From: Paracoccaceae bacterium
Lineage (GTDB): Bacteria; Pseudomonadota; Alphaproteobacteria; Rhodobacterales; Rhodobacteraceae
Direction of reading: 5' to 3'
Length of the DNA: 64,000 nucleotides
NCBI GenBank assembly: GCA_017852835.1
Contig: JAFMKS010000001.1
Span: 1 to 64,000 of the forward strand
A model generated the notes under the pieces. It made no database searches. It saw only the letters and a program-made list of their open reading frames with translations, and was not told where the DNA came from. How positions within the stretch are numbered: position 1 is the stretch's first letter; each line of letters opens with the position of its first letter. This document shows positions 9,690 to 18,174 of the stretch, one piece after another. The position numbers and the translations under genes are program-made.

Positions 9690-10765
9690 GTTTTGATCAA
9701 TGGATTGATGCGCATTTTCCAAAACTGATGGGGCATGTTCAGTTACTTCCTGAAGTATTGGAAAAAGATAAACAGCAGGCCGAATTCACACTGCCGCCAT
9801 GGGATTATATTGATCGGCTTGCGACACCAGAGCGGATGATCCTTGGGCAAAAATATTTGGTTGAATTTGATACAGAATTAAACCGCATATTTGATAGTTA
9901 CGGCGTTTCACCTTCGCTGTTATTGGCGATCTGGGGCATCGAAACAAATTTTGGTAAGACCCCAGGCACCTTTCCAATTGGTTCGGCACTGGCAACACTG
10001 GCTTTTGCAGGCCGCGCGCGACGCCGAACATATTTCACAGCACAGTTACGGTACTATTGCTCGGAAATTCGTCCATTGCAGGGTGAGGGGCGGTCTATCT
10101 ACGGCAGCTGGGCTGGTGCGTCTGGGCATATGCAGTTTATGCCAGAAACATACGCCAAATTTGGGGTTTCATATCGCTCTACCGGGCCCGCGAATATTTG
10201 GGCTTCGATCCCCGATGCATTGATGTCGGCTGCGAATTATTTGGCCGCAGAAGGGCTTCACGAAGATGACTATCTTATCAAAAAGACTGATATAGAGACT
10301 GAGGTCGATTATTCTTGGGATGGTACTAATTACGCTGCTGAGGCCATAGTCTGGGATGAGCGCGGTCTGAAGATTGAGGGTGCGAAAGACGGGGAAAAAT
10401 ATTTTTGTGTATCGCCCGTAGGTCGACATGGACCGCGGATTTTGTTGGGTGGACAGGCGTTGGCCCTTTACAAATATAATCGCTCAATTAACTATGTGTT
10501 GGCGGTTTCAAAACTTGCGACCATGATTGATGGTGGACATATCGATTGGTCCTGGGATCGTACAGCCAGACCGTTGGGTAGATCAGAGCTCACAGAATTA
10601 CAGTCAGTTTTGACTGACCTGGGTTACAACGCAGGTGCATCAGACGGAATTATCGGGCCAGATACAGTTCGCGCAGTGATGCAAGCACAAAATGGGCTGG
10701 GAATTGAGCCGGATGGTTATCCAGATTTGGAACTGCTTGCGCGCCTAAAGACCCTAAAAGATTAA
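9686..10765 (+). CDS. MltB-like lytic murein transglycosylase with peptidoglycan-binding domain, no signal peptide
   Basis: The 359-residue protein has an SLT_2/MltB catalytic domain. The likely catalytic glutamate is in LLAIWGIETNFGKTPG (about residue 92). GSWAGASGHMQFMPETYAKFG is split over the substrate groove. A C-terminal PG_binding_1 domain (residues about 295-355) carries LGYNAGASDGIIGPDTVRAV. Such enzymes cleave glycan strands in the periplasm. Oddly, the N terminus (SFDQWIDAHF) is not a signal peptide, and an in-frame TAG at 9671-9673 with no start codon between it and 9686 rules out a longer form. The start overlaps the rnr stop by four bases. Confidence 0.85.
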   Translation: MSFDQWIDAHFPKLMGHVQLLPEVLEKDKQQAEFTLPPWDYIDRLATPERMILGQKYLVEFDTELNRIFDSYGVSPSLLLAIWGIETNFGKTPGTFPIGSALATLAFAGRARRRTYFTAQLRYYCSEIRPLQGEGRSIYGSWAGASGHMQFMPETYAKFGVSYRSTGPANIWASIPDALMSAANYLAAEGLHEDDYLIKKTDIETEVDYSWDGTNYAAEAIVWDERGLKIEGAKDGEKYFCVSPVGRHGPRILLGGQALALYKYNRSINYVLAVSKLATMIDGGHIDWSWDRTARPLGRSELTELQSVLTDLGYNAGASDGIIGPDTVRAVMQAQNGLGIEPDGYPDLELLARLKTLKD

Positions 10766-13092
10766 CCTTCGCCCCAGGGGATCCAAACCGTTTTCTTTTC
10801 TACTGCGTGATCCAAGAATTCGCGGATCTCCGTCGCTACGTTCACTTGAGTCCAAGTGCGTTTTAAGTTTGTTGCTGAATGTTCTTCGATCATTGATGAA
10901 ATTGCTTCGGTTTCTTCACACCAAACGGCATCGATACCCATGTGCATCGCAGTGTGTTTTGCAACATCGCTGTGGTCTGCAAACAATATATTCACCGCTC
11001 CTGCTGGAATATCAGATGTTTCAATCACTTGGATCAGCTCTCCCGCAATGACTGGATTGATCTCTGATGGGAATATTATCACACGGTTTCCAACCGCGAT
11101 GGTTGCGGCGATCATACGCACCAAACCCAGCAAAGCATGTTCTGCGGGCGCAAATGCGGCAATCGTCCCGATAGGTTCGTTCAGAGACAAAGCAAGGCCG
11201 CGCATCGGGACATTACGCACGTCACCATCAAATTTGTCAGACCATGCTGCACATTCAAAAATGGTTTCTAGTGTCGCTTGCACCTCGTCCACGCCTGACA
11301 TGCCGCGTGGTTGGAAGGTGTCGATTAGTGCGGCGATTTCATCTGCGCGCACTGAAAGATTTTCGGCAAAGTAATAAAGTATTTGCGATCGTAAATGACC
11401 AGTTGAAGATGACCAACCAATGGCTTTATTCGCCGCTTCAACAGCATTTCTAAGATCTTTTCTGTTCGAGATTGGGATATCGTATGTTGCGGCATTGGAC
11501 GAATCAGATATCTGTTTTGTATATCCACCATCTGGCCGTAATTGTTTTCCACCAACATAATTTTTATAGGTCCGATTAATGGAAGCGGCGCGATTTGGAG
11601 TTGTTTTTTTGGTTGAATAATCAGCGGGTTCCTTAGGTACATTGACTGGGCGCGTGTAGGCCATTAGTCCTTCCCATCCACCTTCGCGTCCAAACCCGCT
11701 TTCTTTGGTCCCGCCGAACCCAGCGGCGGCATCAAAGAAGTTTGTTCCATTTACCCAAACAACGCCCGCTTTCAGTTTTGGCGCCATTCCAAGGGCAAGG
11801 TTTATATTTTCACTCCAAACCGATGCGGCTAGGCCATATCGAGTGTTATTTGCCAACGCGACAGCCTCAGATGGTGTTCTGAATGTGGTGGATACTAGGA
11901 CGGGGCCAAATATTTCTTCTTGCATCAAAGTATCGCTTGTTTCCACGTTTCGAATTAAGGTTGGAGGGTGATAATACCCATCATCGGGCATCGTCGTCTC
12001 TGCGGTCGTGATTTTTGAGGGGGCGCAGGACGACAGCATGGACTTGATGCGATCTAATTGTGCCTGACTGTTTATCGCACCCATATCAATTGATTTGTCT
12101 AATGGATCGCCAATCCGCAGCTTTTTCATTCTGTTTACAAGTTTGGAATAAAATTTATCCGCGACACCTGCCTGCACCAGTAATCGTGATCCCGCACAGC
12201 AGACTTGCCCCAGATTAAACCAAATTGCATCAACAACCCCTTCCACTGCGCTGTCTAAATCCGCGTCATCAAAAACGATGAAGGGTGATTTTCCACCAAG
12301 TTCAAGGGTTAGCGATTTCCCTGAACCCGCTGTCGCCTGTCGGATTTTTCGGCCCACATCGGTTGATCCAGTGAATGCGATTTTTTGTACGTCTTTGTGA
12401 CGCACGATCATGTCGCCAACATCTCCATCCCCTGTTACGATATTTACAACGCCCTTTGGTACACCGGATTGCGCGCAGATTTCTGCGAATAACAAGGCAG
12501 TAAGTGATGTTGTTTCCGCAGGTTTCAAAACCACTGTATTACCCACGGCAAGCGCGGGTGCGATTTTCCACGCTAACATAAGCATAGGAAAGTTCCATGG
12601 AATAATTTGTCCGCAGATGCCGATAGGTTTGCGATTTGGCAGCTCTTTGGACATCAGCTGCGCCATCCCAGCGTGATAATAAAAATGCCGGTGGACAAGC
12701 GGGATATCAATATCACGCGACTCCCGAATAGGTTTACCGTTATCTAGTGTCTCCAAAACACTGAAAAGGCGTGCATGTTTTTGGATGTTCCGTGCGAGCG
12801 CATAGAGCACTTTTGCGCGTTCAAACCCTGAACGTGTTCTCCACTCCTTAAATGCACGGTTCGCAGCGGCAACGGCGCTATTTACATCTGCCGATGAAGC
12901 TTGGCTCACATGTGCCAAAGACTTTCCAGTGGCCGGATTTATTGTTTCGAAGTGATCTGTTCCTGAAACGAATTCACCGTCGATAAAGTGACCGAAAATC
13001 CGATTATTTTTATCCAGCCACGCGTTTGCTTCTTCGGCGCTTTCAGGGGCGGTTCCGTAGTCCATATTTTGGTAGATTTCCTTGATATCCAT
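10762..13092 (-). CDS. Two-domain aldehyde dehydrogenase, ALDH16 type
   Basis: A 776-residue fusion. The first ALDH domain (about residues 30-490) is complete, with the catalytic cysteine pair in FNLGQVCCAGSR (about 298-299), the general-base glutamate in LELGGKSP and a Rossmann FTGSTDVG motif. The second (about 505-776) resembles the N-terminal coenzyme-binding half of an ALDH but ends before a catalytic cysteine region. This is the layout of ALDH16 proteins. It lies four bases after deoC, so it probably oxidises the acetaldehyde that DeoC releases. I chose the ATG at 13092 for its ggggtgat site. The end overlaps the convergent transglycosylase gene by four bases. Confidence 0.9.
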   Translation of the reverse strand: MDIKEIYQNMDYGTAPESAEEANAWLDKNNRIFGHFIDGEFVSGTDHFETINPATGKSLAHVSQASSADVNSAVAAANRAFKEWRTRSGFERAKVLYALARNIQKHARLFSVLETLDNGKPIRESRDIDIPLVHRHFYYHAGMAQLMSKELPNRKPIGICGQIIPWNFPMLMLAWKIAPALAVGNTVVLKPAETTSLTALLFAEICAQSGVPKGVVNIVTGDGDVGDMIVRHKDVQKIAFTGSTDVGRKIRQATAGSGKSLTLELGGKSPFIVFDDADLDSAVEGVVDAIWFNLGQVCCAGSRLLVQAGVADKFYSKLVNRMKKLRIGDPLDKSIDMGAINSQAQLDRIKSMLSSCAPSKITTAETTMPDDGYYHPPTLIRNVETSDTLMQEEIFGPVLVSTTFRTPSEAVALANNTRYGLAASVWSENINLALGMAPKLKAGVVWVNGTNFFDAAAGFGGTKESGFGREGGWEGLMAYTRPVNVPKEPADYSTKKTTPNRAASINRTYKNYVGGKQLRPDGGYTKQISDSSNAATYDIPISNRKDLRNAVEAANKAIGWSSSTGHLRSQILYYFAENLSVRADEIAALIDTFQPRGMSGVDEVQATLETIFECAAWSDKFDGDVRNVPMRGLALSLNEPIGTIAAFAPAEHALLGLVRMIAATIAVGNRVIIFPSEINPVIAGELIQVIETSDIPAGAVNILFADHSDVAKHTAMHMGIDAVWCEETEAISSMIEEHSATNLKRTWTQVNVATEIREFLDHAVEKKTVWIPWGEG

Positions 13093-13096
13093 TTGA

Positions 13097-14056
13097 TCAC
13101 CCCATTGCATGTCTAAATGATGCTGAATATGCGCCAGTGGCAAAGTGTTCGAGTTGACGTTCTATATCCCCCAGCAATGATGATGCGCCAAAACGGAACA
13201 GTTCGGGGCGGGTCCATTCGACATCCAACTCTTCTTTCATCATCGAGAGGTAGACCAAGGCGTCTTTTGCTTTTGAGATTCCACCTGCAGGTTTGTAGCC
13301 AACCTTGTAACCAGTTTGTTCATAAAATTCACGGATTGCACGCACCATGACTAAAGAAACGGGCAGGGTCGCGTTAACGCTTTCTTTTCCTGTCGAAGTC
13401 TTTATAAAATCAGCACCCGCCATCATGCAGATTAAGGATGCCCGCGCGACATTACGCAATGTCCCAAGCTCACCTGTCGCTAAAATTGCTTTGACGTGTG
13501 CTTCGCCGCAGGCTTCTCGGAACAACTTCATTTCGTTGTAAAGAGCTTGCCAATCTTGGTTAAGGACATGTCGGCGACTTATCACAATATCGATTTCTGT
13601 TGCCCCCGCCGCAACGCTTTCTTCAATTTCTGCAATGCGCAGCTTTAGCGATGAGAGGCCCGCTGGAAATCCAGTTGATACCGCCGCGACAGGGATTTGG
13701 CTTTCTGATAAGGCAGCAACAGCAGCAGGAACCATTTCATGATATACGCAGACCGCACCAGTAGTAAGCGGATCTATACCCAGGGATTTCGCCAGATCGG
13801 CTTGCAATGGATGTCGCGCTTTGGCACATAATCTTCGCACGCGGTCCTCGGTATCGTCACCGGATAATGTCGTCAAATCGATGCAGGAAATGGCGCGCGC
13901 CAGCCAAGCGGCCTGGAATTCTTTTTTAACGCTTCTGCGCGTTCCAAGGGTCGCTGCGCGTCGTTCTATCGCGGATTGGTTTGCTTGGGCCGCCATAACC
14001 CAATCTAAATCCAGTTCGTGACAGATATTTCTGTTGGTGGTGTTCGAAATATTCAT
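13097..14056 (-). CDS. deoC: Deoxyribose-phosphate aldolase
   Basis: Cleaves 2-deoxyribose 5-phosphate to glyceraldehyde 3-phosphate and acetaldehyde during deoxynucleoside breakdown. The 319-residue protein is longer than E. coli DeoC and belongs to the long alphaproteobacterial form. The TIM-barrel Schiff-base lysine is in FIKTSTGKESVNA, and a second conserved lysine is in VGYKPAGGI. EIDIVISRRHVL contains the conserved acidic residue. The start at 14056 is chosen over 14113 by family fit, though its ribosome site is weak. It is followed closely by the ALDH16 gene and is divergent from the metal transporter. Confidence 0.93.
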   Translation of the reverse strand: MNISNTTNRNICHELDLDWVMAAQANQSAIERRAATLGTRRSVKKEFQAAWLARAISCIDLTTLSGDDTEDRVRRLCAKARHPLQADLAKSLGIDPLTTGAVCVYHEMVPAAVAALSESQIPVAAVSTGFPAGLSSLKLRIAEIEESVAAGATEIDIVISRRHVLNQDWQALYNEMKLFREACGEAHVKAILATGELGTLRNVARASLICMMAGADFIKTSTGKESVNATLPVSLVMVRAIREFYEQTGYKVGYKPAGGISKAKDALVYLSMMKEELDVEWTRPELFRFGASSLLGDIERQLEHFATGAYSASFRHAMG

Positions 14057-14129
14057 CTCAGTGTCCGTTCGCCAATATTCGAAATGGATTGCAGATAACG
14101 GATATAAACACAAATCTAAAATACGAGAT

Positions 14130-14174
14130 TGAGAGTCATTCGCAATTAGGTTGACTTTATGCGAATGACTCGCA
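14130..14174. promoter_or_regulatory. Pair of inverted Fur-family-like operators upstream of the metal ABC operon
   Basis: Site 1 (14130-14144, tgagagtcattcgca) and site 2 (14160-14174, tgcgaatgactcgca) match each other at 14 of 15 positions when one is inverted. Site 2 is itself a 5-5-5 palindrome (tgcga/tcgca). The centres are 30 bases apart, about three helical turns, and lie just before the transporter start. The shape resembles alphaproteobacterial Mur/Fur operators (tgcaaat-type half sites). This suggests metal-dependent repression, most likely by manganese through Mur; the regulator itself is not in the window. Confidence 0.6.
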
Positions 14175-14205
14175 TATTCAAATACGCAAGGTAAGGAGTC
14201 ATTCT

Positions 14206-15159
14206 TTGAACATCAATCGCCGTCGTTTTATGGGTTTATCTACCGCTGCTATTGCTGCGCCGCATATCGCATTGGCGGGTCAGTCATTGAATATTGTCTG
14301 TACGGTCGGAATGCTTGCAGACACGGCCAAGCAAATTGCCCCTTCAAACGTCACAATTCGTGCACTAATGGGGCCTGGAACAGATCCCCATGCGTTCCGA
14401 CAGACACGTGGCGATGTTGTCGCGTTAACAAAGTCGGATTTGATTATACGTCACGGATTGTATCTTGAGGCGCAGATGGAGGATTTGTTTGCCAAATTAG
14501 GCAAACGGAAAACAATTTTGTCGGCTGGCGAAGCTGTCCCCGATCAGCATCTGTTGCCATATGATGATGCATCGGCGCAGTATGATCCGCATGTTTGGAT
14601 GGACCCAGCGCTGTGGACCCATGTAGCAGACGCAATTGCAGCAGAATTATCGTCTAAATTACTGAAAAACTCTGCTGAGATCGCCGAAAACCATGCACGT
14701 TTCGTAGCCAATTTGATACGATTAAAAGATTATGGCCATGACATATTGGCCAGCGTTCCTAAACAAGAGCGTGTGCTGTTGACGGCACATGATGCATTTC
14801 GCTATTTTGGATCGGCGTATGATTTTGACGTTATGGGGGTCAAGGGTATTTCCACGACGAGTGAGGCGGGACTTTATCGGATCGAGGAATTGGTAGATCT
14901 GATCATAGAACGTCAGATAAAGGCAGTGTTTGTTGAATCCTCACAATCAGACCGTAATATCCGTGCTCTGATCGAAGGAACCGCTGCCCGCGATCATGAT
15001 TTGAAACTTGGTGGGCAATTATTTTCTGATGCGATGGGACCGGCCGGAACCTATGAAGGAACATACGTTGGGATGATGGATCACAATCTAACCACCATCG
15101 CGCGCGCACTTGGCGTCGATGCCCCGACGCGGGGCATGAATGATAAATTGAACGTGTAA
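14206..15159 (+). CDS. sitA: Metal ABC transporter substrate-binding protein (Mn/Zn/Fe, TroA/SitA family)
   Basis: The 317-residue periplasmic binding protein has a twin-arginine-like leader, NRRRFMGLSTAAIAA, ending near HIALA, so Tat export is possible. Metal-ligand positions of the TroA family are visible: histidines in GTDPHAF and YDPHVWMDP, a carboxylate in AVFVESSQS and an aspartate in LFSDAMG. The start is a TTG at 14206 with an aaggag site seven bases upstream. It leads a four-gene operon with two permeases, the SitABCD/TroABCD layout usually linked to manganese; zinc is the main alternative. Confidence 0.88.
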   Translation: MNINRRRFMGLSTAAIAAPHIALAGQSLNIVCTVGMLADTAKQIAPSNVTIRALMGPGTDPHAFRQTRGDVVALTKSDLIIRHGLYLEAQMEDLFAKLGKRKTILSAGEAVPDQHLLPYDDASAQYDPHVWMDPALWTHVADAIAAELSSKLLKNSAEIAENHARFVANLIRLKDYGHDILASVPKQERVLLTAHDAFRYFGSAYDFDVMGVKGISTTSEAGLYRIEELVDLIIERQIKAVFVESSQSDRNIRALIEGTAARDHDLKLGGQLFSDAMGPAGTYEGTYVGMMDHNLTTIARALGVDAPTRGMNDKLNV

Positions 15160-15160
15160 C

Positions 15161-15901
15161 ATGTCTGCTGATGCAATTTCCGCAACCGAATTGAGCGTTG
15201 ATTACGATGGAGTAACAGCGATCCAAGATGTCGATTTTACCGTCCGCGCTGAAAAACTGACTGCAATTGTTGGCCCGAATGGGGCGGGGAAATCGACACT
15301 AATTAAGGCTCTTTTGGGGTTAATCCCGAACCGTAACGGAACAATTTCATGTTTTGGGACGTCACCAAAACAGTACAGAAAAAACATTTCATATGTCCCA
15401 CAGCGTGCGCAAATCGACTGGGAATTTCCAGCCAATGTATTCGACGTTGTTGCAATGGGTTTATACGGTGAATTGGGCCTTCTGCGCCGCTTTTCATCCG
15501 CACACAAAGATAGGGTGCAAAGTGCATTAACGGATGTGGATATGGCTGATTTCGCAGCGCGTCAGATTTCACAACTGTCAGGTGGCCAACAACAACGCGT
15601 ATTTCTGGCGCGTTCTATTGTACAAGATGCTGAGCTTATTCTGCTGGATGAACCGTTTGGCGGGATCGACTCAAAATCTGAAGCTGTGATTGTCGATATT
15701 CTGCGTCGTCAGAAGCAGCATGGAAAATCAATAGTTGCTGTTCATCACGATTTGTCGACTGTCAAAGACTACTTTGACGATGTAATTTTGCTAAACAAAA
15801 CAGTTACCGCCTTTGGTCCCATCAATGATGTCTTCACCAAGTCAAACATCGAAAAGACCTATGGTGTATCCAATCTGGATTTTTTGACAGGCCGTTCATG
15901 A
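15161..15901 (+). CDS. sitB: Metal ABC transporter ATP-binding protein
   Basis: A 246-residue ABC ATPase that powers the metal importer on the cytoplasmic side. Walker A is GPNGAGKST, the Q-loop region is SYVPQRAQIDWEF, the signature is LSGGQQQR, Walker B is LILLDEPFGGID and the switch histidine is in AVHHDL. The QRAQIDWEFP segment is typical of the Mn/Zn branch of the ABC ATPases. It starts one base after the binding-protein stop and overlaps the first permease by four bases (ATGA). Confidence 0.92.
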   Translation: MSADAISATELSVDYDGVTAIQDVDFTVRAEKLTAIVGPNGAGKSTLIKALLGLIPNRNGTISCFGTSPKQYRKNISYVPQRAQIDWEFPANVFDVVAMGLYGELGLLRRFSSAHKDRVQSALTDVDMADFAARQISQLSGGQQQRVFLARSIVQDAELILLDEPFGGIDSKSEAVIVDILRRQKQHGKSIVAVHHDLSTVKDYFDDVILLNKTVTAFGPINDVFTKSNIEKTYGVSNLDFLTGRS

Positions 15902-16752
15902 CGGAACTGATTGGTTATAATACCGCGCTCGCACTTGTTGGCGCTTTGTTATTTGGCTTTTCAAGCGGCCATGTGGGTGCGTTCGTTTATCTGCGCAAAG
16001 CAAGTTTGCTAAGCGATTCACTTGCCCACGCAACGCTTCCAGGATTGGTCATTGGTTTTCTTGTTTCAACTTTTTTGGGAATGGAAGAGAAGAATTCTTT
16101 GGTGTTGCTCTTGGGCGCTGGGGTATCGGCACTCTTTGGCGTGGTCGTCATTCAATGGATTACGGCGCGTACGAAATTGGGATTTGACACTGCAATTGCA
16201 GCTGTACTTTCGGTCTTTTTTGGCTTTGGGATTGTGTTACTGACGGGTGTTCAATCCGTGTCAGTTGGTCAACAAGCGGGGCTTGAGGATTACATTTTGG
16301 GTTCGGTATCAGGGATGCTGTTACAAGATGTGGTTGTGATCGGTTTGGTTTCAATCATGTGCAGCGCGGCTGTGGTGGTATACCGCCGCCTATTAACTGC
16401 ATTTATTTTTGATCCTGTCTTAAGTGAAATGGCAGGATACGCTCAACACAGAATGTCATTTCTACTCAGCCTACTGACATTGGTAATAACCATAATCGGA
16501 TTGAAGATTGTTGGTTTAATTCTGGTCGTCGCAATGTTGACGATTCCTGCAGCAACGGCACGCCTTTGGACAACTGGCGTGTGGTCGATGTCGTTACTAT
16601 CGGCCTTATTTGGTTCGGTCGCTGCTGGCATCGGCGTGATCATTTCCGCGCTGCTTCCAAGTTTGCCGTCTGGAGCAGTCATTGTAGTACTCATGTTTAT
16701 TGCACTGGGCCTATCTATTGTTGTCACGCACCTTAGGGGTTCAAATGTTTGA
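15898..16752 (+). CDS. sitC: Metal ABC transporter permease, first subunit
   Basis: A 284-residue ABC-3 family inner-membrane protein with about eight or nine hydrophobic segments. The SDSLAHATLPGLVIGFL stretch near residues 40-56 is the family hallmark, and GLKIVGLILVVAMLTIPAATARL (about 200-222) is the coupling region that meets the ATPase. Its start overlaps the ATPase gene by four bases and its end overlaps the second permease gene by eight. Confidence 0.92.
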   Translation: MTELIGYNTALALVGALLFGFSSGHVGAFVYLRKASLLSDSLAHATLPGLVIGFLVSTFLGMEEKNSLVLLLGAGVSALFGVVVIQWITARTKLGFDTAIAAVLSVFFGFGIVLLTGVQSVSVGQQAGLEDYILGSVSGMLLQDVVVIGLVSIMCSAAVVVYRRLLTAFIFDPVLSEMAGYAQHRMSFLLSLLTLVITIIGLKIVGLILVVAMLTIPAATARLWTTGVWSMSLLSALFGSVAAGIGVIISALLPSLPSGAVIVVLMFIALGLSIVVTHLRGSNV

Positions 16753-17677
16753 TGACTTTTTTCTAATCAGCTTTGTACCGATTTTAACGGGTCTTTTTTC
16801 GGCTCTGTCATGTACATTGGTTGGAAATATTTTGGTTCTACGAAAACAGGCGATGTTGTCCGACACGATTAGTCACGTAGTGCTACCAGGCATTGTTATT
16901 AGCTTCCTAATTTTTGGAAACCTTGGCTCCCATTTCATGTTGGTGGGCGCAGCGATCGCTGGCCTAACAGCTGTTGGCACAATTGCGGTACTACGAACAT
17001 ATACGTCAATGGATAATTCTGCTGCGATGGCCACCACATTATCGGTTTTCTTTGCTGCAGGCGTCCTGATGATTGAACTAACCGCAGGCGGAAACGTTCA
17101 TTTAGATGTCGAACATGCGCTTTACGGGAATTTGGAAAGTTTGATCTGGATTGATGGGGAAAGTTTGATGTCCGTCTTCGATTCAGTCTCACGCCAAACG
17201 ATACCTGTTGAACTGACCCGTGCCATAATTGGTTTTGTTCTTATCGCGTCAGTAATGTTTGTATATTGGAGATTTCTTATCGTTTCGACGTTTGATCACA
17301 CATTCGCCGAAATTTCAGGCGTGCCCGTTGGGGTTGTATCCGCTGGTGTAGCATTGGCAGCAACAAATGCAGCAGTTATTTCATTTGATGCTGTGGGTTC
17401 AATCATCGTTATTGCAATGTTTGTTTGCCCGCCTGCCGCCGCGCGTGTTCTAACCCACAGCCTTCGAGATCAAGTTTGGCTGAGCCTGTTATTTTCCTCA
17501 TTATCCGCTGTCCTGGGATACGCGGTTGCTGGATATGTCCCAATCTTATTAGGATTTGAAACTTCAATCAGTGCTGCGGGAACAATCGCCACCCTAAGCG
17601 GTGTGATTTTGGCAGGCGCCATATTTTACGGCAAACGCCAACGATCTTATGATTTTTTGGACGGACACCAAACATAA
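16745..17677 (+). CDS. sitD: Metal ABC transporter permease, second subunit
   Basis: A 310-residue paralogue of the preceding permease. SDTISHVVLPGIVISFL replaces the first permease's equivalent segment and DAVGSIIVIAMFVCPPAAARVL is the coupling helix region. The internal ATG at 16745 follows a ggggtt site and removes an implausible extension into the previous gene. Two different permeases imply a heterodimeric channel, as in SitCD or TroCD. Its 3' end overlaps the convergent, broken VOC gene by 31 bases. Confidence 0.9.
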   Translation: MFDDFFLISFVPILTGLFSALSCTLVGNILVLRKQAMLSDTISHVVLPGIVISFLIFGNLGSHFMLVGAAIAGLTAVGTIAVLRTYTSMDNSAAMATTLSVFFAAGVLMIELTAGGNVHLDVEHALYGNLESLIWIDGESLMSVFDSVSRQTIPVELTRAIIGFVLIASVMFVYWRFLIVSTFDHTFAEISGVPVGVVSAGVALAATNAAVISFDAVGSIIVIAMFVCPPAAARVLTHSLRDQVWLSLLFSSLSAVLGYAVAGYVPILLGFETSISAAGTIATLSGVILAGAIFYGKRQRSYDFLDGHQT

Positions 17678-18065
17678 CCGTCATGACATTGAATAAACGC
17701 TTTTCTCAACCCATGAGGTTTCTTAAGCGCGGGTTCTAATCCGTGATATTGGTGTTCTTCTGCGTTTTTAACAGCCGTATCGGGATCACAATCACACAGT
17801 CGAATTTCAATTCCTAATCCGTGTGGAGGGTTGTCGGGCATCAGATTGATCATTGGATGCGAATGGTATGTATGATCCGCATGTAATTGCAACACATGAT
17901 TTCCGTGAGATACGGTTGCAAAGTCATCGCTTACCTGATGACATTTCAGCGCGAAAACACTTTCCAAAAATATACGGTTCTGCGTACATCTTTCACCAAT
18001 ATATTTACTCCAACGCCACTAAGCGATCTGCCAAATTCGTCTGCTGAAATAGTGTCATAACTCAT
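17647..18065 (-). pseudogene. VOC-family (glyoxalase-like) protein, frameshifted
   Basis: An ATG at 18065 opens a frame giving GVGVNILVKDVRRTVYFWKVF and then a TGA at 17946-17948. The C-terminal two thirds continue in another frame (from about 17967), with VFALKCHQVSDDFATVSHG, LHADHTYHSHP, GLGIEIRL and a terminal HGLRKAFIQCHDGYVWCPS. Joined, the two give one VOC protein of about 140 residues in the right domain order. The break is near 17960-17970, next to a run of five T on the coding strand, and is consistent with loss of one base. No convincing slippery site is present. A sequencing error cannot be ruled out. Confidence 0.8.
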
Positions 18066-18174
18066 TTGGGCCTCTAATTATTGTGCTATAATTTACATAT
18101 GCGCTGTTATCAGCCAGCATGATGCAGATAGGTCTGTCGATCAAAAAATTGTACTGCAACAATTGGGAAATTAC

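Noticed and set aside
17946-17975. Programmed -1 frameshift in the VOC gene.
   Set aside because: The local codons TAT TTT TGG AAA do not give a standard slippery heptamer, and VOC proteins are not known to use recoding; an indel is simpler.
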